A stretch of DNA of 14,411 nt from Bacillota bacterium (GTDB lineage Bacteria > Bacillota > Clostridia > Acetivibrionales > DTU013): positions 1 through 14,411 of the forward strand of contig JAEZJL010000456.1 in assembly GCA_023415815.1 (NCBI GenBank), written 5' to 3'. Of the stretch, positions 1-7,235 are shown piece after piece. Below the pieces are notes generated by a model that had not been told where the DNA came from, did not search any database, and was given only the letters and a program-made list of their open reading frames with translations. Position 1 is the stretch's first letter, and each line of letters opens with the position of its first letter. Position numbers and translations under genes: made by a program.

Positions 1-384
1 CGAATCGCGAGAGGCGAGCTGTTCAAGTACGAATTATACGGCTCGGATGTAAAAATATATAAAGGTGGCCGGCTGACTTACCGGGATAATTCAAGGTTCG
101 AGCCGGGAAAGTCGGAACTCGTAAATGGTTGTTTCTTTGACGGCAATACGCATTACGGAACCATGGTTCTGGTCAACTGCGGCATAGCCAAACGGCAGCT
201 TGACAGGATACGCGCGAACATACAGGGCGTAGACCTCGGTATATCAACGACTCATACGAAGGATCTTGTAATAAAGGCATTGGCACGGAATACTCAGGAT
301 ATCCGCCGCTGCTTCGACGCCGTATGCGACATTTGCGGCATCGAAAGAAAGGAAAGCGGCGCTGTCCATTCAGCCGGCTTGTAA
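1..384 (+). CDS. ureD: Urease accessory protein UreD/UreH, C-terminal part (5' end outside window)
   Basis: The frame is open from the first base, giving 127 residues before the TAA stop. The visible part begins RIARGELF, matching the GRxARGE-F segment of UreD, continues through a beta-rich stretch with EGxTHYGT-like residues (FDGNTHYGT), and ends with a GISTT..DLVIKALA motif followed by an amphipathic helix (DIRRCFDAVCDICGIE), as in the UreD C-terminus. In urease systems UreD binds the apo-urease and, with UreF and UreG, delivers nickel to the active site. The rest of a urease cluster would be expected upstream, outside the window. An internal ATG at 163 is only a methionine within this frame. 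The family call rests on remembered motifs, not on an alignment. Confidence 0.72.
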   Translation, partial: RIARGELFKYELYGSDVKIYKGGRLTYRDNSRFEPGKSELVNGCFFDGNTHYGTMVLVNCGIAKRQLDRIRANIQGVDLGISTTHTKDLVIKALARNTQDIRRCFDAVCDICGIERKESGAVHSAGL

Positions 385-400
385 ATCATGACATATTTAT

Positions 401-419
401 AAAACCGGCTCTACGCCGG
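401..419 (-). terminator. Intrinsic terminator of the 1383-411 minus-strand unit
   Basis: On the minus strand CCGGC, a five-base loop and GCCGG are followed directly by TTTTAT. The hairpin begins inside the last codons and stop of the VCBS-like gene, so transcription would end just beyond its stop. The stem is only 5 bp but all G/C, and it lies between two convergent genes where a terminator is expected. Confidence 0.55.
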
Positions 420-1136
420 CATAATCGCGACTTCGACTCTATCGGCCGCAAGCCTGCTGCCGTCCCATTTTAGGTATGTCTGGACGGCCCCGAGATTATC
501 GGCATTATAAATGCCTATGATGCGCTGGTATGCCAGCAGCTGATACAGACCGTTGTAGTCTGTGACAAGCGGATAAATGGCGCCCAGGGCAAGAACGCCG
601 CCTTCCATAGGCTTCAGGAGCCTGCCGCTTTCGCTGTATATTCCGGCGTCCATGTACATTTTCTTTTTGCTGCTGACGTCAATGATAAATTTTATATCGC
701 CTCGCCTGCTTGAAACCTCCACTTTGAAGTCTTCTTTAAAAACGGCGCTGTACATGGAGCTTTCAGCAAAGCTGTCCGAATCAAAAAGCAGGATTGCATG
801 ATTGTTCCGGATGGCGTTGAGGTATGCCAGAATATAGCCGCCGCTGCCGCCGGTGTCGATACTGACCAGGATATCGAGCTGTCTTGCGGATGAAAAAGGG
901 CCGAGAAAAAGCTGGGCGTTATATCCCGCGGCATTTTTCAGCGGAATCTGCATCAATGTATTCGTCCTTCCGTCCTGCACAACGATTCCTATATTATCGG
1001 CAAAGAGCTCCCCGGGGCCTGTTTTCCGCCCGATGAGATATACGCTGTCGATGGCGCCGTCGCCGTTTACATCACCCTGCCTGGCAGCCAGTATATAAGT
1101 ATCCGGCGGCGCAGGCGTCCTATATGCGTAAACCAT
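411..1136 (-). CDS. VCBS/FG-GAP-repeat-like protein, function unknown
   Basis: A 241-residue protein without a signal peptide or membrane segment. Residues 22-30 read DVNGDGAID, a calcium-loop motif typical of FG-GAP/VCBS or dockerin-like repeats, and a second related segment (LFLGPFSSARQLDILVSIDTGG) follows near residue 75, consistent with beta-propeller-like blades. I chose the ATG at 1136 because GGCGGGG lies about 7 nt upstream and because it leaves a 16-nt gap after the preceding gene; a longer reading up to 1241 would overlap that gene heavily and adds unrelated sequence. Proteins of this kind paired with a small Sm-like protein are, from memory, found in spore-forming Bacillota, but no function is established here. 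It is the second gene of a two-gene unit and ends in an intrinsic terminator. Confidence 0.75.
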   Translation of the reverse strand: MVYAYRTPAPPDTYILAARQGDVNGDGAIDSVYLIGRKTGPGELFADNIGIVVQDGRTNTLMQIPLKNAAGYNAQLFLGPFSSARQLDILVSIDTGGSGGYILAYLNAIRNNHAILLFDSDSFAESSMYSAVFKEDFKVEVSSRRGDIKFIIDVSSKKKMYMDAGIYSESGRLLKPMEGGVLALGAIYPLVTDYNGLYQLLAYQRIIGIYNADNLGAVQTYLKWDGSRLAADRVEVAIMPA

Positions 1137-1152
1137 GCTTTCATCCCCGCCT

Positions 1153-1383
1153 TTAATAAAGTATGCCCGACGAAGGCGTATAGCAGGCCGGGAAGGGCTG
1201 CACGTCCTGGATTTGATCGAAGGGATAGTGCTTTGTTGCAAACTGGGACTGGTACAGATATTCTAGCAGATAGATCTCTCCGTTGGAGATGCTGCATAAA
1301 ATGCCCGATACCCCCTGCCCGTTTGCAAGGGATACGCCCACAGGCCTGTTAATGAGGTACGGTATCCTTAATTGCCACGGCAT
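1153..1383 (-). CDS. Small conserved protein, possible Sm-like fold
   Basis: A 76-residue protein. The central part (GVSLANGQGVSGILCSISNGEIYLLEYLY) has the alternating hydrophobic pattern and the glycine-containing turn (L-NG-x-G) seen in small Sm/LSm-like beta barrels; this is inference from pattern only. The rest (FATKHYPFDQIQDVQPFP) looks conserved rather than random, with many aromatic residues. The ATG at 1383 has an AAAGGT-like ribosome binding site about 10 nt upstream. The stop lies 16 nt before the VCBS-like gene, so the two are almost certainly cotranscribed and may act together. Base use is like its neighbours. Function unknown. Confidence 0.7.
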   Translation of the reverse strand: MPWQLRIPYLINRPVGVSLANGQGVSGILCSISNGEIYLLEYLYQSQFATKHYPFDQIQDVQPFPACYTPSSGILY

Positions 1384-1408
1384 AACGCTTCACAACCTTT
1401 TTTATTAC

Positions 1409-1444
1409 ATTATATTCGGAGCTTACATAAAACGTACATAAAAC
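1409..1444 (-). promoter_or_regulatory. Putative promoter of the minus-strand two-gene unit
   Basis: A perfect TATAAT hexamer lies on the minus strand at 1414-1409, 25 nt ahead of the ATG at 1383. No TTGACA-like hexamer is found 16-18 bp further upstream. Instead the sequence TACATAAAAC occurs twice in tandem (1424-1433 and 1435-1444, period 11 bp) where the -35 region would be, so either an activator or an alternative sigma factor could be involved. Confidence 0.4.
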
Positions 1445-1527
1445 ACAACCTGAATCCAAGAAATGGCAGTTTTTACCGGAAAAAAGCAGACGACAAAAGC
1501 GAAGGGATTTTATGCTTTAACAACTTG

Positions 1528-1536
1528 TGATATACT
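1528..1536 (+). promoter_or_regulatory. Extended -10 promoter of the dehydrogenase gene
   Basis: TGATATACT is an extended -10 element (TGn followed by TATACT), 42 nt upstream of the start codon at 1578. The -35 position is poor (TTTTAT around 1508-1513), which is normal for extended -10 promoters. It is divergent from the minus-strand promoter about 115 bp to the left. Confidence 0.45.
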
Positions 1537-1577
1537 GTTATCAAGGTAAAACATTTAAAATTGTATGGAGGCTAAAC

Positions 1578-2615
1578 ATGAAAAACACTGCAGCTTTTTT
1601 AACAGAACTTGAAAAAATCGAATTTAAAGAGGTAGAGGTACCGAAGATCAAGGCGGATGAGGTTTTGGTCAAAATGGAGGCAATCGGCGTGTGCGGCTCC
1701 GATGTCCATTACTATTCGCATGGAAAAATAGGCGATTTTATTGTTAAATTTCCCTTTATTCTCGGCCATGAATGCGCGGGGACAATCGTTGAGACAGGCG
1801 CTGACGTTAAAAACCTCAAGGTTGGCGACAGAGTCGCCCTGGAGCCCGGAGTGCCGTGCGGAAGCTGTGAATTCTGCTTGACCGGAAAATATAATCTGTG
1901 CCCCGACGTCAGGTTCTTTGCGACACCTCCCTACGACGGCTGCCTGATGAATTATGTAGCCCACCCTGCGCAGTTTGCCTTCAAGCTGCCGGATAATGTT
2001 TCGTCGGTCGAGGGTGCGCTGGTGGAGCCCCTGGCAATCGGCATAAACGCCGCGCTGACCGGAGGCGTCAAATTGGGCGATACGGTCGTAATCTTCGGCT
2101 CGGGCTGCATTGGTCTGGTCTCGCTACTGGCGTCAAAGGCCTACGGCGCGACGCAGGTCATTATCGTAGACGTCATTGAAAAGCGTCTGGCCGTGGCAAA
2201 GGGTATGGGAGCCATCACTTTGAATGCAAAAGAGTGCGATGTGCTGGCGGAAATCAAAAAACTGACGGACGGCAAGGGCGCGCAGGTGGTTATCGACTGC
2301 GCCGGCACCAACACCACGATCTGCCAGACCGTGCACGTAGCTAAGGCGGGCGGCACCATCGTCTGGGTCGGCCTCGCCTGCGATTCCGTCAACGGCCTGA
2401 ATATCGGCCCGATCAGCACGAAGGAGCTCACGATCAAGTCGATTTTCCGCTACAAGAACCTGTACCCGACAACCATTGCCGCAATTGCCGACGGTAAAAT
2501 CAATATCAACGGGATCGTTTCCGACAAATATAAATTCGAGGACACCCCCAAAGCATTTGCGGAGACCCTCAAAAACGCGCAGAATATCGTAAAAAGCGTT
2601 ATAGTATTTGAATAA
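1578..2615 (+). CDS. gutB: Zinc-dependent sorbitol/xylitol-type dehydrogenase (MDR family)
   Basis: A 345-residue medium-chain dehydrogenase, the normal length for polyol dehydrogenases. Catalytic zinc ligands are visible: Cys39 (GVCGSDVHYY), His64-Glu65 (LGHE) and Glu150 (VEPLA). The structural zinc lobe has Cys94, 97, 100 and 108. The NAD-binding fold shows GSGCIGL at 174-180, and Asp198 at the end of the second strand favours NAD+ over NADP+. The HYYSHGKIGDF segment is typical of sorbitol and xylitol dehydrogenases, which oxidise the polyol to fructose or xylulose in the cytoplasm; the exact substrate cannot be read from sequence. I chose the ATG at 1578 because GGAGG lies 6 nt upstream; the 17 codons in front of it contain the promoter. 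It appears monocistronic. The gene symbol reflects the subfamily, not a proven substrate. Confidence 0.85.
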   Translation: MKNTAAFLTELEKIEFKEVEVPKIKADEVLVKMEAIGVCGSDVHYYSHGKIGDFIVKFPFILGHECAGTIVETGADVKNLKVGDRVALEPGVPCGSCEFCLTGKYNLCPDVRFFATPPYDGCLMNYVAHPAQFAFKLPDNVSSVEGALVEPLAIGINAALTGGVKLGDTVVIFGSGCIGLVSLLASKAYGATQVIIVDVIEKRLAVAKGMGAITLNAKECDVLAEIKKLTDGKGAQVVIDCAGTNTTICQTVHVAKAGGTIVWVGLACDSVNGLNIGPISTKELTIKSIFRYKNLYPTTIAAIADGKININGIVSDKYKFEDTPKAFAETLKNAQNIVKSVIVFE

Positions 2616-2786
2616 GGGGAGTTACAAGTGAACCTCTTGTCATACAGGTAACCTTCGTTGGATATCTGTCCCTCTTGCCTTTTAGTTTGCTTGAATTGTC
2701 TCCGATGGGGAAAGCCCCGGAAACACAAGTGTTATCACCCACAGGTACAATTACTGAACCGAGGGGGTAGCCGTACGGGGCAACAG
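2616..2786 (+). other. Unassigned segment with several possible RNA hairpins
   Basis: No convincing gene. Right after the dehydrogenase stop, ACAAG (2624-2628) can pair with CTTGT (2636-2640). Further on GGGG (2707-2710) can pair with CCCC (2715-2718), but GCCCCG (2714-2719) can instead pair with CGGGGC (2776-2781), so the two foldings exclude each other. A strong terminator follows. One plus-strand frame is open through this stretch and ends at a TAG after LSPTGTITEPRG, without start or ribosome binding site. It could be a long structured 3' UTR, a small RNA, a displaced leader, or the right end of an IS200/IS605-type element. I cannot decide between these. Confidence 0.35.
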
Positions 2787-2833
2787 AAAATCAGACATCC
2801 ACTCACAATTATGTGGGTAGATGTCTGATTTTT
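2787..2833 (+). terminator. Strong intrinsic terminator
   Basis: A 13-bp perfect stem (2787-2799 with 2820-2832) encloses a 20-nt region in which CTCAC and GTGGG can extend the pairing. The hairpin ends in five T residues (2829-2833), and the upstream arm begins with AAAA, so it could also work on the minus strand for the broken gene at 3304-2874. It would end the dehydrogenase transcript. Confidence 0.75.
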
Positions 2834-2873
2834 ATGTTATTGTAACTGAAGGTATTGTCACCTTAGTGAACAA

Positions 2874-3304
2874 TTACTTTAATCTCTTTGTGAGCGAACC
2901 CCCGACCAGCGATTTCCTCTGCGTTATAGGCGTGTGGTTGAGCTGAACCAAACGCTCACTCTGAGGCAACCCCTGCCGGATTAGCAGAGCGTTGATGCTC
3001 TCCATATTTGACAGCACAACCATTGCTCAAGCTCGGCATAATCGCGGATGCTGCCATCCTTGTCCGGATTTTTCGCACGCCACTCAGCCGCTTTCATTTT
3101 TAATGTTACTGAATTCAGTAACATTAAAATCCGGATTGTTGATTTTCTCCCAGACGCCCATGAACTCGACAGTATATCGGGTACTCGGCCAATGGGAAAT
3201 CACAAGACCCGTAGCTTCGGCATTTTATATTTCGCCATATCCGTCAGGGATATGTAATCATCCTACCGATGCGTGAGAACAGAAATCTCCGTCCCGTGCA
3301 CATT
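2874..3304 (-). pseudogene. Broken KilA-N domain gene
   Basis: Minus-strand reading gives pieces of one protein in order. First NVHGTEISVLTHR, a TAG stop (3265-3263), then DDYISLTDMAKYK; after a one-base loss near 3224, NAEATGLVISHW and VEFMGVWEKINNPDFN; then NESG and a TGA stop at 3086-3084. The reading resumes as AAEWRAKNPDKDGSIRDYA with about 130 residues apparently missing, then after another one-base loss near 3021, LSNMESINALLIRQGLPQ and ERLVQLN, ending LTKRLK and TAA. These are, from memory, the N-terminal KilA-N DNA-binding part and the conserved C-terminal part of phage or mobile-element KilA-N proteins of about 260-280 residues. No start codon or ribosome binding site remains. It cannot make the full protein and marks an old phage or mobile insertion. 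Confidence 0.75.
3098..3129. repeat. Perfect 32-bp palindrome
   Basis: Sixteen bases (3098-3113, beginning TTTTAATGTTACTGAA) are followed without spacer by their exact reverse complement (3114-3129). It falls within the KilA-N pseudogene, where it would encode DFNVTEFSNIK, and its edge is only a few bases from the inferred deletion junction at about 3085-3097. TCCGGATT also occurs as a direct repeat at 3063-3070 and 3130-3137. Confidence 0.9.
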
Positions 3305-3357
3305 GAAACTTTTTCACCTGATTACATCTGTGAGTTCATCATTATATAGTGACTATG

Positions 3358-4506
3358 TTAAAGCACATCAACTCGCCTTTCCCTGCGTAAAACAAATATT
3401 GCTGCACTCATGCTGAGCAGGAATATAAGGATGACGGCCGCAGGCTCCAGCCATAACCTCCCCATACATAAAAAATTCGTCAATACTGTGATGCTGACAA
3501 ATACCATAACAGCCAACACGGGTAACAGCTTCATAATGAGCGCGATAGTGTTCTGGCTGAATCGCGAAAGGAGGAAGCTGATGAAAGCGGCTCCGGCTGA
3601 CAGAAGATACATCAGCAGCACCATCAGGATTATATATTGACCGAAGGTAATAGGAACCTGCATCGTTTCACTGCTGAAAAACGACGTCAGCCCTTGATTC
3701 CAATATATCTGTATGCCAAGGCCGCTGTATATGAAGCCGAATACACTCAGCAGCATTGTAGTCATAAGGAGCGACGAGGCAATGACTGCCGCCAGCTGAC
3801 TTGTGAGTATCCGTCGCCCCTTCCTGGCTGTGTATTGAAGAAGGTTTGTTTTTCTTGAGCGGTCGGTGACAACAAGCGGAGATACTAATATCAAGGTGCA
3901 TAATATGGACAGGACGGTAAGCATAGTCAGGTATATCTTGGTGTTTTCCAGAGCCTGATAGTCCATGATATTATTGTATTCACCCGTATCCCTGATTTCG
4001 GACAAACGCTTATATACCGCGCTGTTTTGAGGATAATGCTCCATTCGGACGCCAATCCATTCAGTTCTCCGCTCATAGTTTTCAATGATAGTGCCCAGCG
4101 ACTGCAGCTTAAATCCGATAAATCCGTACTCCTCGCCAAAAAGCATGAAGGCTCTTTTTTCTTCTTCTTCTGTACTGTCGCCCTGGCGGATTCTTTCATA
4201 ATCGGCATAGCTGGTAATCCCCGCTTCCGCAAAAACAGGATTATCCTTAATAATTTGTTCTAACTCCGCATTGAGCCCTTCCTTAATTTTTAATAAGTCA
4301 GCAAACTCATCTTCCTCCAGCGTTGCGCCGTATTTCTGTACCATATAGGTGCTGAATTCGGCGTCTTCTGTGAACTGGTGGCCGTTGGGATAATTAGCTA
4401 TATAAAAGCTCATTAAAATAATATAAAACAGCATGCAAATAATCGCGATAGCCGCAAGCAGTCTGACATTCCATATTTTCTTCATCTCAAGCAACATGAT
4501 TCTCAT
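3358..4506 (-). CDS. ABC-2 type transporter permease (second)
   Basis: A 382-residue membrane protein with about six helices: 15-36, 191-213, 237-262, 288-312, 325-344 and 354-373. A large outside loop of some 150 residues (about 37-188), rich in acidic residues and likely helical, lies between the first two helices, as in ABC-2 permeases of antibiotic or peptide exporters. The segment before helix 3 (YTARKGRRILTSQLAA) matches the same place in the gene upstream (YAAKTGRRILRSKLAA), so the two permeases are paralogues and probably form a heterodimer. The ATG overlaps the stop of the upstream gene by 4 nt (ATGA), implying translational coupling. It is the last gene of the operon; no clear terminator follows. 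The substrate is unknown. Confidence 0.8.
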   Translation of the reverse strand: MRIMLLEMKKIWNVRLLAAIAIICMLFYIILMSFYIANYPNGHQFTEDAEFSTYMVQKYGATLEEDEFADLLKIKEGLNAELEQIIKDNPVFAEAGITSYADYERIRQGDSTEEEEKRAFMLFGEEYGFIGFKLQSLGTIIENYERRTEWIGVRMEHYPQNSAVYKRLSEIRDTGEYNNIMDYQALENTKIYLTMLTVLSILCTLILVSPLVVTDRSRKTNLLQYTARKGRRILTSQLAAVIASSLLMTTMLLSVFGFIYSGLGIQIYWNQGLTSFFSSETMQVPITFGQYIILMVLLMYLLSAGAAFISFLLSRFSQNTIALIMKLLPVLAVMVFVSITVLTNFLCMGRLWLEPAAVILIFLLSMSAAIFVLRRERRVDVL

Positions 4507-5651
4507 GCGATATCTCTCTTTCTAAACCAAGCTAATGATAACGGGCAGAGTAATGCCGCCAATATAAGCGAAGCCGACAGCCCGACCGTTTCAAAGTTTC
4601 TCCACAAGATCTCAAAGCCTCCATCCGTAAACCAATAAAGCTGTTTCCACCACAAACAGACCGGTGAGAGTACAAAAACAAATTTCGCATAGGAAATGTT
4701 CGACAATATCATAGGGATAGCCATGCATGACGCGCATAGGATTATGAAAACCAAAAAGCCAAGGTATCCATTGCGGATCAGTATTCCGATCACGAAGCCA
4801 AACAAAGAGCAGCAAAGGACAATTCCCGCCGACAGCCCCAGTGACGCTAATAAATAGGTGGACACGGTAAAGCTATGCCAGGTTACATACGGCCTGGCGC
4901 CAGCGACTATGTCATTAATGTAGTTGAAGCCGCTGGAAACGCTGCTTCCCCAAATACCCGTATAATCATTCATAATGAAATATCCTGACAGCGTGAGAAG
5001 GGACAGAAGGACATATACGCCGCAACCGGCGATGAGAGCCGCCGCCAGCTTGGAGCGAAGAATACGTCGCCCGGTTTTGGCCGCATATACGATTTGCTCC
5101 GTATTGTTAAAATACTCATGCCCAACCGACAGTAATACCACCAAAACAGAAGTCAATACTCCTTCAACCAGCAGCCATCTCATCAGGGTGCCGTATAAAT
5201 TACAATGCTGCAAGTAGGTGCTGCCGGCAAAATAAAGCGTTTTGCTTTCGTCATTCTCCGCCTTTTCATTCACCGCCTGCTGCAACGAGGCGTATTTATT
5301 ACGCATATCCTCAGCGGCTCTGCCCGTTAGCCCCAAATAGGATATGTACCTTTCCGCGATATACCCGGTCTGATAGCCTTCAAAAACATCTATCATATCC
5401 GATGTTTCAGTCTGCAGACGGTTTTTGTAATCAGCCTGTGACGCATCGGCTTGGATTTGTCCGAGCCGCGCGTTATATTCCTCGCCTAAAATAAAACCGG
5501 TTTGCCGTGAGGTCGCACCGACATAATCCGCATAGCTGTCACCGGAAATGCTGAATACTATAAGGGCATTTAATACCAGACAGGCGGCAATAAGCGCCCA
5601 CACAGCCGGTAAGGATATGATTTTTTTCAGTTCCAGCCACACGCGACACAT
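4503..5651 (-). CDS. ABC-2 type transporter permease (first)
   Basis: A 382-residue membrane protein, with helices near 15-35, 158-178, 201-227, 264-290, 295-317 and 352-375 and an outside loop from about 36 to 155. Same layout as the following gene, with the shared GRRIL motif ahead of helix 3. GTG at 5654 and ATG at 5651 are adjacent in-frame starts. I prefer the ATG because GAGGTG lies 5 nt upstream of it, against 2 nt for the GTG. Either way the start overlaps the ATPase stop. The product is expected to form the membrane channel with the second permease, powered by the ATPase encoded just before. The cargo cannot be read from sequence; export of, or immunity to, a peptide or antibiotic is common for such sets. 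Confidence 0.8.
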   Translation of the reverse strand: MCRVWLELKKIISLPAVWALIAACLVLNALIVFSISGDSYADYVGATSRQTGFILGEEYNARLGQIQADASQADYKNRLQTETSDMIDVFEGYQTGYIAERYISYLGLTGRAAEDMRNKYASLQQAVNEKAENDESKTLYFAGSTYLQHCNLYGTLMRWLLVEGVLTSVLVVLLSVGHEYFNNTEQIVYAAKTGRRILRSKLAAALIAGCGVYVLLSLLTLSGYFIMNDYTGIWGSSVSSGFNYINDIVAGARPYVTWHSFTVSTYLLASLGLSAGIVLCCSLFGFVIGILIRNGYLGFLVFIILCASCMAIPMILSNISYAKFVFVLSPVCLWWKQLYWFTDGGFEILWRNFETVGLSASLILAALLCPLSLAWFRKRDIA

Positions 5652-6505
5652 CACGCCACCTCATCCCGGAAAATATAAAGAAACACATCCTCCAGGTTCG
5701 GAGCTACAAGCTGTGAAGCACCGAAAAACCCTTCGTCACAGGCAAAGCGGGTAAGCGTCCTGCCGCCCTCCTGGCGCTGGGTCAACACAAGATGGGGTTC
5801 TTTTATGGAATCAATATCCCATGTCTCATAGACCTTGCCGTTTAAGGTATTGCAGATATCCGCGGGAGAATCGTTGCACAGCAGCTTGTGGTCTTTGAAC
5901 ATGATCACATGGTTGGCGATTGTCTCGATGTCAGATACGATATGAGTTGAAAGGATGACTATTCTGTCCTTTGACAACGTCGATATCAGATTTCGGAATC
6001 TTACACGCTCCTTTGGGTCAAGACCGGCTGTCGGCTCATCCAATATGAGTACCCCCGGGTCGTTGAGCATGGCCTGGGCGATTCCGACACGCTGGATCAT
6101 GCCGCCTGAAAACTTGCGCATTTTCTTATTCATTACATTACCGAGCGATACGAGTTCTAAAAGCTCTTTTGCCCGGCTGACCGACTCCTTACGTTCCATA
6201 CCCTTCAACGCTGCCAGATATTGCAGAAATTCCAGCGGAGAGTGGTTTTTATAATATCCGAAGTCCTGTGGGAGATATCCGATTACCTCCCGGTATTTTT
6301 CATCCAGCCTTGTTATCTCCATCCCGTCATATAAAATCTCACCGCTGGTCGGGAACAGCAGGGTCGTAAGCATCTTGATCAGTGTGGTTTTGCCAGCGCC
6401 GTTAGGAGCAAGCAGGCCATATAAGCCCTTATCAAACTCAAGCGTTATATCCTCAAGCGCAGCAAAGCTCCCATATTTCTTTGTAACATGATTAACCGCC
6501 AACAT
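5651..6505 (-). CDS. ABC transporter ATP-binding protein
   Basis: A 284-residue ATPase. Walker A is LLAPNGAGKTT (31-41), the Q-loop glutamine is Q80 (YLPQDFGYY), the signature is FSGGMIQRV (132-140), Walker B is VLILDEP with catalytic Glu157, the D-loop is AGLD (160-163) and the switch His is 188 (STH). The first P-loop glycine is replaced by alanine (APNGAGKT), a variant seen in some ABC-2 export ATPases. After the core about 80 residues form an accessory domain, as in bacitracin- or lantibiotic-export ATPases. A TTG at 6514 is in frame, but the ATG at 6505 has GAGAGG 9 nt upstream and is chosen. The start overlaps the membrane protein gene by 14 nt, and the stop overlaps the first permease. 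It powers transport by the two permeases. Confidence 0.9.
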   Translation of the reverse strand: MLAVNHVTKKYGSFAALEDITLEFDKGLYGLLAPNGAGKTTLIKMLTTLLFPTSGEILYDGMEITRLDEKYREVIGYLPQDFGYYKNHSPLEFLQYLAALKGMERKESVSRAKELLELVSLGNVMNKKMRKFSGGMIQRVGIAQAMLNDPGVLILDEPTAGLDPKERVRFRNLISTLSKDRIVILSTHIVSDIETIANHVIMFKDHKLLCNDSPADICNTLNGKVYETWDIDSIKEPHLVLTQRQEGGRTLTRFACDEGFFGASQLVAPNLEDVFLYIFRDEVA

Positions 6506-7235
6506 AATAAGCAACCTCTCTTTTTTTGTATTTCACCAGGATATTTACCTCATTCATCAGAAGCAGTAAGCCGATAACAGCGGTCGACGCGGTTATCCCA
6601 ATAGGTACGCCTGCCAAGAGCGACTCCCAACGGTCAAGCCCGATAACGCCTATAGGCAATACTAAAAAGGCAACCCATATCCCCATGGCGCATACGCCAA
6701 CCCATTTATTTGCGGAAAGCCGCAGGATAAAGACCGAGGCGAAGGAGAAAAGGAATAACGCGGACAGCGATATGGACAGCGCTTTGATGAAGCTGTGCAA
6801 GCTGTCCGGCCAGCCAATTAACAGGCTTATGACAACGCACACCAGCATTCCGGCGAAGGATAGACATACTATCCGAAATGCCATGAGCTGCTGTATGGTG
6901 TACTTGCAGGTCATTTTCAGCTCGTAAAGTTCGGAAAGCCGTTCGATGGTTTCGGTAAACAGGAAAATGAAAATGAACAGCATCGGCGATACGGCAAATA
7001 AGGTTGAATACGCATACTGTGCCTGTCCGAGCAGAACCACGAGAAGGCAGAGGCCTATTGACAGCAATGCCATAATAACCGCCTGTGCCGTATCCCAAAG
7101 GGCATACCGAAACCCAAATGCGCGATTGATATCTAAAAGCTGCTCCCAAAAGCTTTTCGGCTGTTCAAGTCCTTGAAGCAGAATTTTCTCTATCGCGGCA
7201 CTCTTTTCAATTTGTGTAGGCTCAATAATATTCAT
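6492..7235 (-). CDS. Six-helix membrane protein, candidate anti-sigma factor
   Basis: A 247-residue integral membrane protein with about 49 N-terminal residues likely in the cytoplasm and helices near 50-70, 76-95, 119-141, 149-172, 177-200 and 208-228. GGGAGGAG lies 7 nt before the ATG. Its start overlaps the sigma gene by 14 nt and its end overlaps the ATPase gene by 14 nt. The place directly after an ECF sigma gene is that of an anti-sigma factor, but no zinc-binding HxxxCxxC motif is present, so this would be a different type, with the N-terminal helix-rich part as the sigma-binding candidate. It could instead be a subunit of the transporter. I do not recognise a named family. The anti-sigma role is inferred from position only. 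Confidence 0.75.
   Translation of the reverse strand: MNIIEPTQIEKSAAIEKILLQGLEQPKSFWEQLLDINRAFGFRYALWDTAQAVIMALLSIGLCLLVVLLGQAQYAYSTLFAVSPMLFIFIFLFTETIERLSELYELKMTCKYTIQQLMAFRIVCLSFAGMLVCVVISLLIGWPDSLHSFIKALSISLSALFLFSFASVFILRLSANKWVGVCAMGIWVAFLVLPIGVIGLDRWESLLAGVPIGITASTAVIGLLLLMNEVNILVKYKKREVAYYVGG

Noticed and set aside
1137..1241. Longer N-terminus for the VCBS-like gene
   Set aside because: It would overlap the upstream small gene by nearly 90 bp and lacks the good ribosome binding site found before the ATG at 1136.
1527..1577. 17-residue N-terminal extension of the dehydrogenase
   Set aside because: This stretch holds the extended -10 promoter and the GGAGG site; the ATG at 1578 fits the family N-terminus.
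2992..3276. Plus-strand open frames of 94 and 69 codons
   Set aside because: They lie antisense to the KilA-N pseudogene, and no family features are seen.
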